Shown here: piece by piece, positions 39,249 to 53,495 of the stretch
Numbering within the stretch: the first letter of the stretch is position 1
Layout: each line of letters begins with the position of its first letter
Position numbers and translations under genes: made by a program
Assembly: GCA_963662155.1 (NCBI GenBank)
Contig: OY759269.1
Span: 3,928,598-3,992,597 of the forward strand
Source: Lamellibrachia columna
Taxonomy: Eukaryota; Annelida; Polychaeta; Sabellida; Siboglinidae
Length of the DNA: 64,000 nucleotides
Direction of reading: 5' to 3'
Notes under the pieces: generated by a model
The model's input: only the letters and a program-made list of their open reading frames with translations
Told to the model about the DNA's origin: nothing
Database searches by the model: none

Positions 39249-39425
39249 TACTATAAATATACCGTAAACGACATCATCAGCTGAATGGCTAGACGCTAAT
39301 GAAATGTCTGAGGAGGAGATCAACCGGACCCGTCTGTTGCTCAGACACCCTACCAGGCGACAGACGTACTATAAATATACCGTAAACGAGATGATCACCT
39401 GAATGGCTAGACGCTAATGACACGA
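39249..39425. repeat. Direct duplication, about 56 bp, 120 bp apart
   Basis: ACTATAAATATACCGTAAAC followed by GAATGGCTAGACGCTAATGA occurs at 39,249 and again at 39,369 with few differences. Confidence 0.75.
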
Positions 39426-39544
39426 CTGCCGAGTGTTCCATTTCACATCTAGCACGAAGGCTTATGACAAGTCGTGATAACTTACACATTCTTGCAGTAC
39501 TTCGTGCAGTACTTCGTGCAGTACTTCTAAACAACATACTTTTC

Positions 39545-39830
39545 AGGACAACTGTCGGAGTTCGTCAAGGTTAACCACACTCGCCTGTTCTCTTCAACGT
39601 CTTCTCCGAGAAGAGCATACAGGATACACTCCAAAATTTCAGTGCCACCATATATATTGGTGGAAGGACGATTTGCGTTCTTCGTTTTGCAGACGATATC
39701 GATGGGAGACGAATATGAACGTCATGAACTCACTACCAGACTGGTAGAAAGACTAAAAAACATCTGGAAGATCAGATACACCAGCTTTGTAATCAAGCTT
39801 CAGCTCAATATAGCACTCAATATATAATTC
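39545..39830 (+). pseudogene. RTE reverse-transcriptase fragment
   Basis: Translation shows TTVGVRQG, PVLFNVFSEKSIQDTLQ, IYIGGR and LRFADDIDG with stops between. LRFADDI is the catalytic palm motif of the RTE-type enzyme. Related to the fragment at 44.4 kb and probably to the 10.6-15.2 kb element, which lacks this part. Confidence 0.75.
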
Positions 39831-41059
39831 ATTCTCAATCGATGCGACAGCTGGACTCTGACTTCAGAGACAGAAAGACGCACATCAAGCATTTGAAACA
39901 CTCTGGTAGTACTAGTTATGGTCGCCACTTCTACGCAAGCCATATGTCAATCGACTCCTCTCGCATTCAAACACCCTCTATTTGTCGTGCTTTTATGTTG
40001 TTTTTAATAATATTAAAACATATCATACATAAACATATTATGTTTAATAAACTTATTTGTTTCATCAACCATCATTCGTTGTAAGAACAAACTATTTGTA
40101 AGATTGGATATATCACACTACTAACAAATAATAATCCTTGTTTTTCTGTGCTTTTCGCTAGCGTCCGTTTGTTGGGTACTTTTTAATATGCCGTTTTCGA
40201 ATTTTTTCATGCAGCTCACTGTGGCTATTATTCATTAATCCTATTTTTTTCAGAAACTCTATACATTGAGAATATGATGACATTTGGAATATAAAACCGC
40301 CGTCAAGCCACTGTAAAAACATGGTAAAATAAAACGTTTTAACCATTTTCTAGTACACCTCTGAAGCATTGAGAATTATGGTATTTGGAATACTAAACAA
40401 CCCACCTACGTCAAAGAGATCTAAAACATCACACGGGTGTAAAATGTATGGTAGTGCTTTACGCAGAATAATTAATGCAAATAGTTGCAACACGCCAGAA
40501 GTTGGTAAAGAAACGCTACCTTGAATATGGGTTCTGTAATACCAAACATGTCGTCAGCACTTTTCAGACACTTGAGTATGCGTGCTAGACGAAATAAAGT
40601 AAATGTTCCCGGCAACTGGAGTGTGTGTGTCACGCAACTCAATATGAAATTATAGCTGGTGGCGGTGGCGTTGGCGGTGGCGTTGGTGGGGTGTGACAAG
40701 GCGCTGCTAGTCGAGATGAAAGAAATGCTCGCCGACAACAAGTATGTTTATATCGTGCAACTCAGCGTGAAGTCAAGACTTTAAACAACTCAGTTTAAGT
40801 ACCCTTAGTGGGACTATGCCATATTAGCAATATCGAGCTTCGAATTTAAGAGAACTTAAAATGAATTGATAACTTTATTTTGTATTAAGAAAGAAAAAAT
40901 AAGAGTTTGTGCTACTGTTTGTAAAGGTCAGACATAAGTTGGCAGTCGTGTGTGTAGCTATATTCTTCAACATACCGCAACGAAATGGCGTGTGTCGTGT
41001 CGTCACTGGTGAGTCGTTATGCATTGTACTGGACAAAATGTGTGCACACAAGTGGCAGG

Positions 41060-42170
41060 TTAGTTGTCGTACTTGACGTCAACTGTGGAAGATCCTACCA
41101 ACAATGAGGCTTCCAATTTCATGGTTCTCATAAACTCCTACAATCTGACTCAGCATGTGTCATCAGACATGCACGGACGTCGTCATACACTGGACCTCGT
41201 TATCACAAGATCACCCGAAGAACCTGTGACTGACGTCATCGTTCAAGACAATGCCCTTCCTGACAAATGCGATCATTTCCATATTCACGTCTACCTACCT
41301 ATTAGTGAACAAGGCAAAGATGCAAGAGAAGGTGATCACAAACAGGAAATACAGGCAAATAAACACTTACATAATCCAGAAAGACATAAAGGAGTCAATG
41401 CTAAAGTTGACATCTGTCCCCGACCTCCCGCTCGGCGAGTTGGTTCAGCAGTACAGCGCTATCCTGGCAGAACTCCTTGACAAGCTCCAGCCCAAAATCG
41501 CATGGTGGCTATACAACGCCAACCAGCTTGGTTCAGGTCACATTCACCAACAGGTAGCAATAATTCGCCATCCCGGGGAATCATCATCATCATTATCATC
41601 GTCACTTTGGTGTACCTCGGGGCTCTGTGCTGGGGCGTATGCTTTTTGTGTCTACATCCTACCGACCGGGGATATCATGGGCCGGCACGACATTGAGTTT
41701 CACCTGTATGCGGGGAAGGAATATCAGGAAATATTTGGACGTAAGGCAACCAACTGCTACTAACCATTAATCCTGGATAACCCCAGTCAGATGCCATGGA
41801 GATGTGCATCGCTGAGGTAAGGCTATAGATGGCTATGATCTTCTTAAACTCACTGACAGAAAAATGGAGTTTGTTGTGGTTGGCGCCAAAGGATAGCTCA
41901 GCAATGCAGCCGTGACAGACATCTCCATCGAGGAGACCGTCATCCCGGCAAAATCGAAAGCAAGGAACATTGAAGCAGTGGTCGACTCAAGCTATGGAGT
42001 GAAGTAACATGTAAACATGGTGTGTGGTTCAAACTACTACTATCTGCGGGAAATTGGGAAGATCAGGAAATATATGGACGTGAGTACAGCTCAGATAGCC
42101 ACCCATGGGCTTGTCACCTCAAAGCTGGACTACATGAATGGACTTCTACACATCCTTCAACATGCTAGAC
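41060..42170 (+). pseudogene. CR1/L2-type non-LTR retrotransposon relic
   Basis: In order on the plus strand: endonuclease end (FMVLINSYNLTQHVSSDMHG, HTLDLVITRS), reverse transcriptase (VPRGSVLGRMLF, IMGRHDIEFHLYAGK) and the following part (MEMCIAEVRLWMA, KARNIEAVVDSSYGVK, REIGKIRKYM, LVTSKLDYMNGLLH). These are characteristic of CR1/L2-like elements. The YADD catalytic motif reads YAGK, and large pieces of the palm are missing, with frameshifts. Dead copy. Confidence 0.85.
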
Positions 42171-42364
42171 TTATATTTGTCAATTTATATTCACATTATA
42201 AACACTACTATGCTATGCTATGGCAGTAGATGCAGGTGTGTCTGCCCTTGGGATGCTGGACACCTACCTCCTAGATGGCTTTTCGCTCTAGTCTGTATGG
42301 GGAATGATTAATTATATATATGGTCAAGTCTCAAGTCAATGACTCTCAAGTCCAATATATATAT

Positions 42365-42386
42365 ACATTGTTACGCCTTTTGGCAG

Positions 42387-42462
<76 letters not shown>

Positions 42463-42469
42463 CCCTGCC

Positions 42470-42486
<17 letters not shown>
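42365..42486. repeat. Perfect 26-bp inverted arms around an (AT)n tract
   Basis: 42,365-42,390 (ACATTGTTACGCCTTTTGGC + AGGGTA) is the exact reverse complement of 42,461-42,486; about 70 bp of AT lies between. The whole is a 122-bp cruciform-capable palindrome. Confidence 0.95.
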
Positions 42487-43430
<944 letters not shown>

Positions 43431-43779
43431 TGAAAACATTTCTTTCAGAGCAGTCGATGGCGCCACCCATACATTATGATTTGGGACTACTCCCAATGGC
43501 CTTGCGATGGCGCCACCCATACATTATGATTTGGGACTGCTCCCGTAGCAAACTCCCTAACTAGTCGTAGCACACATCCGTTTTAATTTTTTTATAGATA
43601 ATTTCCGTTCGCAGCCTGTCTATGTGAGACCTGCCAGGTGGCGTAACTATTTAAAATCACTGAGAATCTCCTGTGGAATCATCGGAAATTGTCGAACCAA
43701 ACATTTTAACACATTTCTCTGCGTCATTGGTTTCGCAGCTCGCTCTATCTCTTTCTCTCTGTCTATCTCTGTCTCTCTA

Positions 43780-43782
<3 letters not shown>

Positions 43783-43837
<55 letters not shown>

Positions 43838-43925
43838 TTTCTGTGTCTCTATGTCTTTCTGTCTCTCTGTATGTCTGCTTGTCTGTCTGTCTGTCTGTCT
43901 GTCCGTCTCTATCTCTTTCTCTATT

Positions 43926-43982
<57 letters not shown>
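43783..43982. repeat. (AT)n, CTGT and (CT)n microsatellites
   Basis: AT from 43,783 to 43,832, CTGT-rich words to 43,910, then CT from 43,930 to 43,982. The CT tract precedes a copy of the sequence that follows the CT tract of the 25-kb region. Confidence 0.9.
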
Positions 43983-43986
<4 letters not shown>

Positions 43987-44029
43987 TTTGAAATGTTCTT
44001 GTAGGCACTGTTTTATGCACCGACGGATC

Positions 44030-44320
44030 TAAGGACTATGTTCATTATGGCGATAGTCCATTGTACCACTAACAACATAGCCAAACCTGCTTTAAGCGAC
44101 ATCTCAATGGTTGATCGAAACACCGTATCTTAGTACAGGTTGTCTCTTAATGCAGGTGGTATCTTAATAGTAGGGGGCAGTTGACTGTTATCATAAAGGC
44201 AAGTGGTCTCTTACTGTAGGTGGATTTTACATGTTGTATTAGTAGCAATGGTAATAACAATATCCACACGCGAGTTATGGTGGTAATGTTGAAACTAATA
44301 CTAATTTGGCTTTGCGAAAA
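44030..44320. repeat. Third copy of the 3' flank of the cysteine-rich genes
   Basis: Words CATAGCCAAACCTGCTTTAAG, AATGGTAATAACAATATCCA and TATGGTGGTAATGTTGAAAC match 61,555-61,830 and (second half) 25,425-25,495 in order. No module exon follows, so only the flank survives here. Confidence 0.65.
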
Positions 44321-44357
44321 TAAAACAATATTTTAATATTTCGCCCTGTCATATATC

Positions 44358-44400
<43 letters not shown>

Positions 44401-44404
44401 TATG

Positions 44405-44720
44405 TTGTCATACAGGTACTGTACGCCAACTCAGGCAGTGCCATACTTCGGAACAACCAACTTGGAACAGTTTTCAGGATAACGATAGTTCATAAGAGCT
44501 GTCAATTATCGCCTGTTATCTTCAACATATTCCTCCAGAACATCATGCAGGAGACCCTCTGTGACTTCAATACGCCCATATCTATTTGTGGAAGGCCAAT
44601 TTCTAATCTTTATTTTGCAGACGATATCGATGGCTCAGAAAAACCCAAAGTACTTGCAACAGTACCAACCATAAAATTCCCATTAACATCATGGTTGAAT
44701 ATTGAATGCTTGAAGTAGTT
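44405..44720 (+). pseudogene. RTE reverse-transcriptase fragment
   Basis: Frame from 44,383 reads SCQLSPVIFNIFLQNIMQET, then CDFNTPISICGRPISNLYFA and DDIDGSE. FADDID is the catalytic motif and xLSPVxFNIFL the block before it. Truncated at both ends. Confidence 0.85.
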
Positions 44721-44999
44721 TGTACTTGTTGGATTGACTCGCACCATTGTGGCAATACAATCCAAAACCAGTATTGTTGGTAACAGAGAAATGAACGTTA
44801 ATCTGAAATGGAAAAGTATGGTATAATGTGAACTGAACTAGATCATATACGTGTTTGTTAGATGTTGAGTTAGCCATATATCGTTTGGTGATCCTTGCTT
44901 GTGGAACCAAGCAGTTGACGACATTTAATGCCAGTGAAAGAAAAACGGACTACGGACGTTTGTCATGCACCCGACGTCACAGATGCGACTCGGTGTTCT

Positions 45000-46430
45000 T
45001 AAGAGGTCCCGTGAAACACGCAAGCAGAGAACTAAAAAGCGTGAACTGTCCGGCATCTATTTTTGTGGCCGATGTTAGGCGAACACAACTCACTTGTTAT
45101 AGTGTGTCAGCTGTTCCAACACATTTAGTGTTAAGGGTTTGCTGTTGTATGTGTTTGTATGCACGAGGCTGTTCCCCTTGCTTTCCCAGATATTATTTGT
45201 ATGATCCACTGTAATAATAACAATGTTTTTTTTTACAAAGTAGGTACTCGCACTATTACTAGCTGTGGGAATAAAGACGCGACACGACATTACAACACGT
45301 TGACACAATTTGCAACACGTTGACACAATTTGTCGCTGACAGGTATTTTGGAAAATAAATGCGACAATGTTTTAGGAACAAAGTCATTTGAGTCAAAGAT
45401 CTGCAAATACAATTCCTACAGTACAGATTGACACACGTCATCACACTCCGGAATACACATAAACGGAATATGTCATAGTGCTACGAATATTGCTTCTTTG
45501 CAACGTTATGCCTAAGTGATTGTTTTTATTAACACCCAGATGATGGCAACAAAGGGTCAAGCTATCATTGAAATTAGCCGAACCTTTATCACCAAGCAAA
45601 AGTAAAATGAAGGAAATTTTGGCCACTGGCTCCCGGTCTGTTTTATAATACGACTAAAACCAAGTAACAAATTTACTGCGCATGTTTTAGACTACACGTG
45701 ATTGTGCACATTGAAGCTAGATAATGAATATTCCTACTTAAATCCTTACATTTTTTATACCAAATATTATTATCAAATATAAACCTTAAACTGCCCGTGA
45801 CACAGTTTTTGGTGTTTACTCTTATTCCCAATTAAACACCTAAAATTCAGATGTTCTTGTTTTTGGCGAATTACATATGTAAATAGTTTATTTTATTATT
45901 ATTTTATGTATATTTTAGAAAAGTTTGCAACTACCGTCATGAATCTACATTTTTCTTTTTTGTCAGGGAGAAACCGGAAGTCACGTTAGTGGAGAACATT
46001 ATTTAGTTAGGTACATTTGATCGCAACGCTATGTATGTATTCTATTGTATATGTACATGTATATATGTATTGCTACAAGTTACATAATCTTCGTCAAACG
46101 TCCGAATTAATCCACCTGCGAGATCGTTGCTAATTAACACATTTAGTGACGAACATATCGGCTGTGTGTTTAATGTCATGGGTTATATTACTGTGAAGGT
46201 ATTTTTTATTTGTCTAAAGGTTGCTTTTAAAAATAAATAAATAAAACTTGCTGGCAACTGTGTCACAGAGTTTCAAATCTGAGTTGTGTGAAGAACCCAA
46301 TGGTAATTGTATTTAGAAATAACATCCAGACACTTGTTCAATCAATGCAATTAAATGACGCATGTCTCTTGGCTTGCCATACAAGAAAAAGGTCGTTGCC
46401 ATTGACGTAATTTGCGATTTAATATATAAT
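45000..46430. other. No gene recognised
   Basis: AT-rich DNA with a short direct repeat AACACGTTGACACAATTTG (45,295 and 45,315). No coding or RNA feature seen. Confidence 0.4.
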
Positions 46431-47679
46431 TATCCCAAACTGCTTTTATTTTGTTAGTGCCTGCGTGCTGGGCACGATGAAAGAAATGATCCACGAAGAT
46501 TGATAGTCTGAAAGTAATATATTCCAAACCAAGGTCACGTAAAGAAGTTGGGAAACCTTTACACAATCCTTAGCGATAGTTTGATTTTATTAGTGATTAC
46601 ATTTAATCTATTATTAAGGAAACCGCTTACTTAAATAAATAAATAATTATTCGCAATGATAAACTAGATCGTGTTATTCCACACTGACACACCGATGGTA
46701 AAAATTTACGCATAGATTTATATATACTTTTATTCAGTTGACTGTGTTGCTGCATACGTATTCCATACGTCAGCAGAAGGAACCACGTCATTCAGGTACA
46801 ACAACATGAATACGATAAAAGGACTAGTCCACGACGACTGGTTGACCTATTCCATTCAGCTCAGTACGAAGTCATAACGTTTTTAAACCTACAGATAACT
46901 TTCAAAAATGTTCGTTACTTTACAGCTGTGAAATGTTTCTGTTTTCTTTACAAACTGAACTAGTTTTGGGAATTAACATATGTATCTGAATATAACACAT
47001 TAATTCCAAACAATAATCACATACAGATGTTCGGACAGCTTTAAGCAAACCCTTCACAACATCTATCAGTTGCTAAGTTGTGATGTATAACCTAGGATTC
47101 CGCTTACTTAAATAATTCATTATTCGCTAGATTGTCATTTTAACAATATCGACTAACAAGATTTATAACGGAATTAATAATTAATATAATAATTGTCATT
47201 TGTCATATATCAATAAATTCGAGTTATGATTAGGAATATTTCAACAATACTGAAGCTTGTTAATAATTGTATCCTCGAATGTGCCGCGACAAAAAGGACG
47301 AACGTCTCAGTAATGAGCTTTGTTCTCGCAGACTTGAATCAAGTGTCTGGTGACGTCAGTTAGTGGGGCCACCATAAGTGCATTCAATACGTCACTCGTT
47401 TGATTGAGTAGCCACATACACGGCGTTGGAACAGTTGACATTATATAACTCAGTCGCCGTTAGTGCACCTTGGGCCAACGAAAAATGCGCATTTAATTAA
47501 GCGTCGTTTTAAATGACACCATATACATCCATCTATCTCAACAACCGTGTGGGTTTTAGATAATGATTCCAGTATGTATGTGCATGTGCTATGCACATAT
47601 GTCGCAGTTTGCAACAAAACGAACGCAGCTACGGTTGTTTATATTTGGTAGTAGAATATTGTTGAATGCTGACTGATTT

Positions 47680-48017
<338 letters not shown>

Positions 48018-48539
48018 GCGTTCATTTAGCTGATATTGCAGCAACAAACGTCTATATTTTATTTCAAGCTAGTAGAGTTATGCAGTTAGTCGCTAGTAGA
48101 TACTACTAGTATTAGCAATATTTTGTTTGTCCTCTTCGTTTCTGCCACCTCGCAGTTGTCGACATTTAATGTAAACGAAATAAAAACAGACTACGGACGT
48201 CTGTCACGCACACGACGACACACGTCATACCAATACGTTTTGTCATTGCGTGCGTGCTAGACTCGTGCTAGGACTAGTCTACGACGACTGGTTAACCTAT
48301 TCCATTCAGCTCAGTACGAAGTCATAACTTTTTTGAAAAACCAACAGATAACTTTCTAAAATGTTCGTTACTTTACTGCTGTGAAATGTTCCTGTTATCT
48401 TTGCAAACTGAACTAGTTTGGGAATTAGCACATGTATGTGAATGTAACAGTCGACGGTAGTGCACTTGGGGCCAAATAAAAAATACACATTTAATTAAGC
48501 GTCGTTCTAAATGGCACCATATATAGAATATTGTTGAAT

Positions 48540-48770
48540 GCTGACTGAGTTGTTTGTTCAGCCGTTTCGAAGCTTTAATAATTTCGTTCAACCCACATTG
48601 CCTGTGGCTTTCGAAAGAGATAATAAAAACAGTTAGTCTTTTCCTAGTGTCTATGGCAGGGAAATAAAAGTTCGCTACTGGGGTACGTGTTTAGCATGTC
48701 TTGGAATCATATGGTGGCGGTCTTTATTTCTTACCCGTTGATTCTAGTAACCACGGCCGGAGCTACTGCT
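48540..48770 (+). mobile_element. SINE-tail-like repeat, copy 2
   Basis: About 85 percent alike by eye to 47,680-47,895, ending at the GGCCGGAGCTACTGCT position where copy 1 has an AT tract and this copy has a GGT-rich repeat (48,775-48,985). Confidence 0.6.
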
Positions 48771-49309
48771 TGGCGTTGGTGGTATGAACGGTGTTTGTGG
48801 CATTCGTGTTGACCAGTGGCGTTGGTGTTGTCGATGTATTTGGCGTTGATTGTGTTGGTGTTGATGGCGTTAGTGTAATTCGTATTAGGGGTGTTTATGT
48901 CAAACGTGGTGGTATTATTGTTGGTGTTGCATTGGTTTGATTTTGGTGGCGTTGGTGTTGATATTACTGGCGTTGGTGGTAGTCGAGATGATTGAAATAG
49001 ACGCTTTCTTTCATTTGATGGAACATCCATAAAAGCCTTTTTTGGGACGGCCGGAAATACAACAATCAGACGTCGTTCTTGAATTGGCACAAACCGTAAC
49101 CTTCACATTCTCGTGCGACTGGTTTGTGTATATCATGGTAATCAGTACGAAATACCTTTTTGAAAAACCGACCGAAACCTTGTTTGTTTTTAGTCTTTTA
49201 AGTATTAATGTTAAGTACTACATTTCGGAAAGTATAAAAATAATATAATATTTCACAACTATCACGTAAATAAAATGAAGAATTTAAAACCCCTAACTAT
49301 ATATGTAGT

Positions 49310-49560
49310 ACGTACGAACCTCCTGACATGGGACTTGACTTGGAATTCTCATAGATGACTCGATATTTTTCTTGGACTTAGAAGTCATGGACTTGATAGT
49401 TGAATTCATTTGCCGGTTAATTACATGATACTAGACTTTTCAACAAATCTGCCACACAATCGGGTAACTAAATATCTTCGCGCTGCTTAGCACAAGTAAG
49501 TAGACAGTGGTGCTTGTTCTAAGGCCTTATTTGTATTAGCATCACGAAACAATCAAGCGA
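49310..49560. repeat. Duplicated block S, copy 3 (left part)
   Basis: Matches 22,850-22,950 joined to 23,575-23,730. It is interrupted at 49.56 kb by a CR1/L2 relic. Right-hand remnants of the block reappear at 50,550-50,690. Confidence 0.6.
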
Positions 49561-49574
49561 AACATAACATCACC

Positions 49575-50160
49575 GTGAACAAAATCGGCGACTGTGACAT
49601 AACGCCAAACCCCATAAATATTGGTGCTGCATTCGACTCGGAAATGTCGATGTTCAGTCAGGTAAAGTACATCTGCCGCATAGCCTACTACCATCTGTTG
49701 AATATTGCGTCGATCCGTTTGATGTACTCACTCCTCGTATCGAGAATTGACTATGCGAACTACACTGTGTGTCCTACATGGCATCCCTGATGGCCTGTTC
49801 AACAAGCTTCAAACGGTGCAAAATACTGCTGCTCGGCTGTTGGTCCGCTGCCACAGATGGGACCACATGACACCGGTGCTCAAGGAACTGCACTGGCTTC
49901 CCGTGAAGCAACGCAGTCATTGCGCAATTCTACTACTAATGTTTCGTGCTCAACACAGACTGGCACCAGCTTGCATAACTGACCTACTCCACGAACAACG
50001 AGCTACTGGAATGTTGCGATCAGGCAGACAGTGCCTTGCATGTGCCGCCATCTCGTAGCCGATAGGGCGACAGAACTTTTTCGGTTTCAGCTCCACGAAT
50101 GTGGAATGTCCTTCCAAGCGAGATGAAGACAATCTATTGCATTGTGACTTTTAAAAGACT
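49575..50160 (+). pseudogene. CR1/L2-type reverse-transcriptase C-terminus (relic)
   Basis: INIGAAFDSEMSMFSQVKYI, YYHLLNIASIR, LVSRIDYANY, then in another frame LFNKLQTVQNTAARLLVR and LKELHWLPVKQRSHCAILLL. The LQxVQNxAARL and LHWLPVxxR blocks are diagnostic of CR1/L2-like enzymes. One frameshift near 49,760 and stops show it is inactive. A FKRLLKT-like end and an AT-rich tail follow. Confidence 0.88.
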
Positions 50161-50743
50161 CCTAAAAACATCTCTTCCCGGTTACATACGATTCATAAGC
50201 AAAACTTATTTATTTTTAGTTTTTGCCTTGTCCAATACTTAATTATAATTAATACTAATTTTATCTTTACATGTTTTTATACCAATTGTACACCACGTTT
50301 TTGTTATATATTATAATATATCTTTAATAATTATCTTCTATATATATTATTCTTTTAATTTAATAAATTATCTTATATCTTAATTAATTAATCATTATTT
50401 ACATATTTCATTAATGTTGTGCATATATAAGTATTTTAAGCGCCTTCGAATCGAATGGATTTATCTAGATTTACGGCGGTATGGAAATGTTCTTCATATC
50501 TTATCTTATCACATCTGTCGCGTGGAAAGAATGTTAACATCATGTCATCAACTACAATTGTAAAATGTAATTTGGCCGTTATATATTGATTAATGCAATG
50601 CAAACATGATATTGGGGGCGGACCATTCAAATTAAATAATGCCAAATTATATAAAATATGGTTTGGCAAGTGCTTTGTTGTCATATGGCTACACACCATA
50701 TAAAATGATATCATTGCAGTATGTCTCTATTATGCCTTGTAGC

Positions 50744-50975
50744 TACATGGCTACATATTACGTACCACAATAAAATAAAATGGCTACATATTACGTACCA
50801 CAATAAAATAAAATGGCTACATATTACGTACCACAATAAAATAAAATGGCTACATATTACGTACCACAATAAAATAAAATGGCTACATATTACGTACCAC
50901 AATAAAATAAAATGGCTACATATTACGTACCACAATAAAATAAAATGGCTACATATTACGTACCACAATGAAATA
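50744..50975. repeat. 33-bp minisatellite, 7 copies
   Basis: Unit TGGCTACATATTACGTACCA + CAATAAAATAAAA, essentially identical copies (last one altered). It keeps an 11-residue frame on both strands without coding support. It adjoins the right part of block S copy 3 (50,550-50,690). Confidence 0.96.
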
Positions 50976-51489
50976 AATGCTGACATCTACTGGCTAATAT
51001 GGTACTACACTTTTGGAGGGAATCCCCTGTTGAATTTCGGGTAAATGTAATGTATGAAGAAAGCCACTGTATCTCTAAAATATAATAACAAGATGAATAA
51101 TTTAGTTTATTCTGGAATGATCAAAACATATAGCCAAACGAGTACATTGCCCGGTTTTGGTCAACATGAATGTGCAGAGAAACCGGTGCTCATAGTAGAC
51201 CAATACGTAACAATTACTATAGTTTTTAATATTTGCTTTTAACCAAGTACTACTATAATTTTTCTACAACTTTAATGTGTAAATTTATATGTTAAGCAGT
51301 ATTATGTATGAAATATGAGAAACAACCCTACTTTTATATTACATCATTCAAAATCATAAAAAAGTGTTTTTTGCATTACAATATGGTAATTCGTTTGTAA
51401 ACGATAATGTTTCCTTCGACGTGTATATATTGTGCATTGCCATTGAATTAGCATTGCATTATTTTTGTGCTTTGATATTGATTCACGTT

Positions 51490-52390
51490 TATTTCAGGTG
51501 TCTGTATCAGTTCCACCACGGACACTATACAAAGGAAATTTTCGCACAGGCATTCCTAGCCCATCCGTCGGGGATTCTGACGAGAGCGATTCAGGAAATG
51601 ATGACCTTGCCTGCTTGCTTCAGCAGAATGACACTTCGACTAGACCTTCCGATGATGACGAATATATTCCCCTTCGCCAAGTGCCATCGCTGAGGACGAT
51701 GATGTCTCTTCGTCTACTTCAGATGACAATTCAGCTGCAAGTGAAGGAACTAATGCCAGGTATAACCACAGAATAACCACAGCTCCTCCTGCATTCAAGT
51801 GGAAAAAAGCGGAATTGGATGTGGCTGACATTGCAAAATAAGTAAACTTTTAAGTTTCAGATGAAGTTGGCACTCCTCTGCAATAGTTCATGAAATGCGT
51901 TGGTGACGACATAATTCGTGTGATTGTAGATCAGTCAAACTTGTACTCAGTCCAATAAACTGGACCATCCATAAACACCAACTCCCACGAAATTGAGGAC
52001 TTCAGTATTTCTGCACACTACAATGATCGCTATTTCGAAATACGTCCTCTGGAAACGATCCGCAGGAACTTCCTTGCCAATGAACACGAGGAACAATATT
52101 TCATTGATGAAACGATGGTGCCATACAAGGGTGCTAGGGCAGGGACCCTACGCCAGTACATACACAGCGAACCTCACAAGTGGGGCTTCAAGTTATTTAC
52201 TCGCCCTGCTGTGAGTGACATTGTCTCTATTCTGGCAAGTCTACTTCAACCAGGAAAATAATTCATGAATTACAAACCGTCACATGCATTCTATCGTATT
52301 CCCAAACAGTGGCGTGAACCAGAATATTACCGCTGCCCCAACTTGATTAAACATAGTATTCAAAAGTGGCGAAGTGGCATAAGCGATTGT
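51490..52390 (+). pseudogene. piggyBac-type transposase relic
   Basis: An acidic N-terminal part (DSDESDSGNDD, DDDEYIPL) is followed by APPAFKWKKAELDV, then NSHEIEDFSISAHYNDRYFE. The block QYFIDETMVPYKGARAGTLR then QYIHSEPHKWGFKLF is the piggyBac signature including one catalytic aspartate. Several stops and frameshifts lie between the pieces, and the middle and C-terminal catalytic parts are missing. Inactive. Confidence 0.85.
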
Positions 52391-52562
52391 TTCGCTTGGT
52401 AACATCAATGTGAAATGGCCGGCTTACTTAACTTTGAACTATTGTAAAAAAAACACGCATAATATTTTGCGTAACTTGGAACAATCTTAGAAATCATATA
52501 CAACTTTGTGAAGAATTTTGGGTTCAAGGTAATTCTACGATTCTGGATACTAGTGTGGTCAA

Positions 52563-52760
52563 TGGGGAGTGGTGGTCTAATGGTTAGAGCACCCGCCTGT
52601 TAATCGAGAGGACGGTGGTTCGATTCCACCTCCGCCGTTTCGAAGCTTGGGCAATTTCGTTCACCCCACTTTGCCCGTGTCTTTCGGAAGAGACACTAAA
52701 AGCCGTTGGTCCAAACTCCTGCGTTAGCTCAAGATTGGGCTGTTTGGAGTATAACTACTT
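52563..52760 (+). mobile_element. tRNA-derived SINE with Pol III boxes
   Basis: A box TGGTCTAATGG (52,573-52,583) and B box GGTTCGATTCC (52,617-52,627) are canonical. The T arm GGTGG-TTCGATT-CCACC pairs perfectly and the anticodon-loop position reads CTGTTAA (Asn-like). The anticodon and acceptor stems are poorly paired, so this is not a functional tRNA. The body shares words with 47.7 and 48.5 kb. Confidence 0.75.
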
Positions 52761-52975
52761 GAGACTTGAGACAATGCCGAAAAATAGACTGTCACTCATC
52801 ACGATTCCTTCTGAAATGAACCCCTGACACTCTGGCTCCTGATATACAAAGTAGTGTAGGAGGAACAGCATATTATATGTTAGCTAGATAACTGTAAGAT
52901 TAAGTTATATTGTTTGTCTAACTCAAAATACATTTTTTCAATATATCGGAGTCATAATAGTCAGCCTGTGTGAGC

Positions 52976-53275
52976 GACGACGACGACGGTGGCGACGACA
53001 ACGGCGACGGTGAACACGACGACGACGGTGGCGACGACAACGGCGACGGTGAACACGACGACGACGGTGGTGACGACAACGGCGACGGTGAACACGCCGA
53101 CGACGGTGGCGACGACAACGGCGACGGTGAACACGACGACGACGGTGGCGACGACAACGGCGACGGTGAACACGACGACGACGGTGGTGACGACAACGGC
53201 GACGGTGAACACGACGACGACGGTGGTGACGACAACGGCGACGGTGAACACGACGACGACGGTGGCGACGACAAC
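52976..53275. repeat. 39-bp minisatellite, about 7.7 copies
   Basis: Unit CGACGACGGTGGCGACGACA + ACGGCGACGGTGAACACGA. It encodes 13-residue periods in several frames. It lies just past the broken module-C copy, where genes 1 and 2 have a simple GACGACGACG stretch, so it probably grew from that stretch. Confidence 0.95.
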
Positions 53276-53299
53276 GATACCTTATATTTACCTTTTTGC

Positions 53300-53495
53300 G
53301 TTCTGCTTATTACTTCCTACAGCAGCCGCTGCAAATGCTGTTGGACAAACTAGCACAACTACTGCGTTTGCAGTCGTAAAATCGTCTGTAATAGGGACAT
53401 CGCTTGTAACGTAGGGGACGTCCAGAAAACGTAGCTTCCGCATCCGTTGCACGTCAACTGCCGTTGTACCTCTCACAGTAAGTCTTTCTGCAGAC
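53300..53495 (-). pseudogene. Broken module-C exon of the cysteine-rich family
   Basis: On the minus strand an acceptor (TTCTACAG) is followed by CRKTYCERYNGS and an in-frame TGA. Beyond it CNGCGSYVF is readable but an 8-base deletion shifts the frame, and the remaining YKRCPYYRRFYDCKR-like part is in another frame. A good donor (AAAAAG before GTAAAT) past the stop region mirrors genes 1 and 2. Confidence 0.85.

Noticed and set aside
52563..52640. Functional tRNA-Asn gene
   Set aside because: The T arm and B box are perfect, but the anticodon and acceptor stems mispair and a SINE body follows directly.
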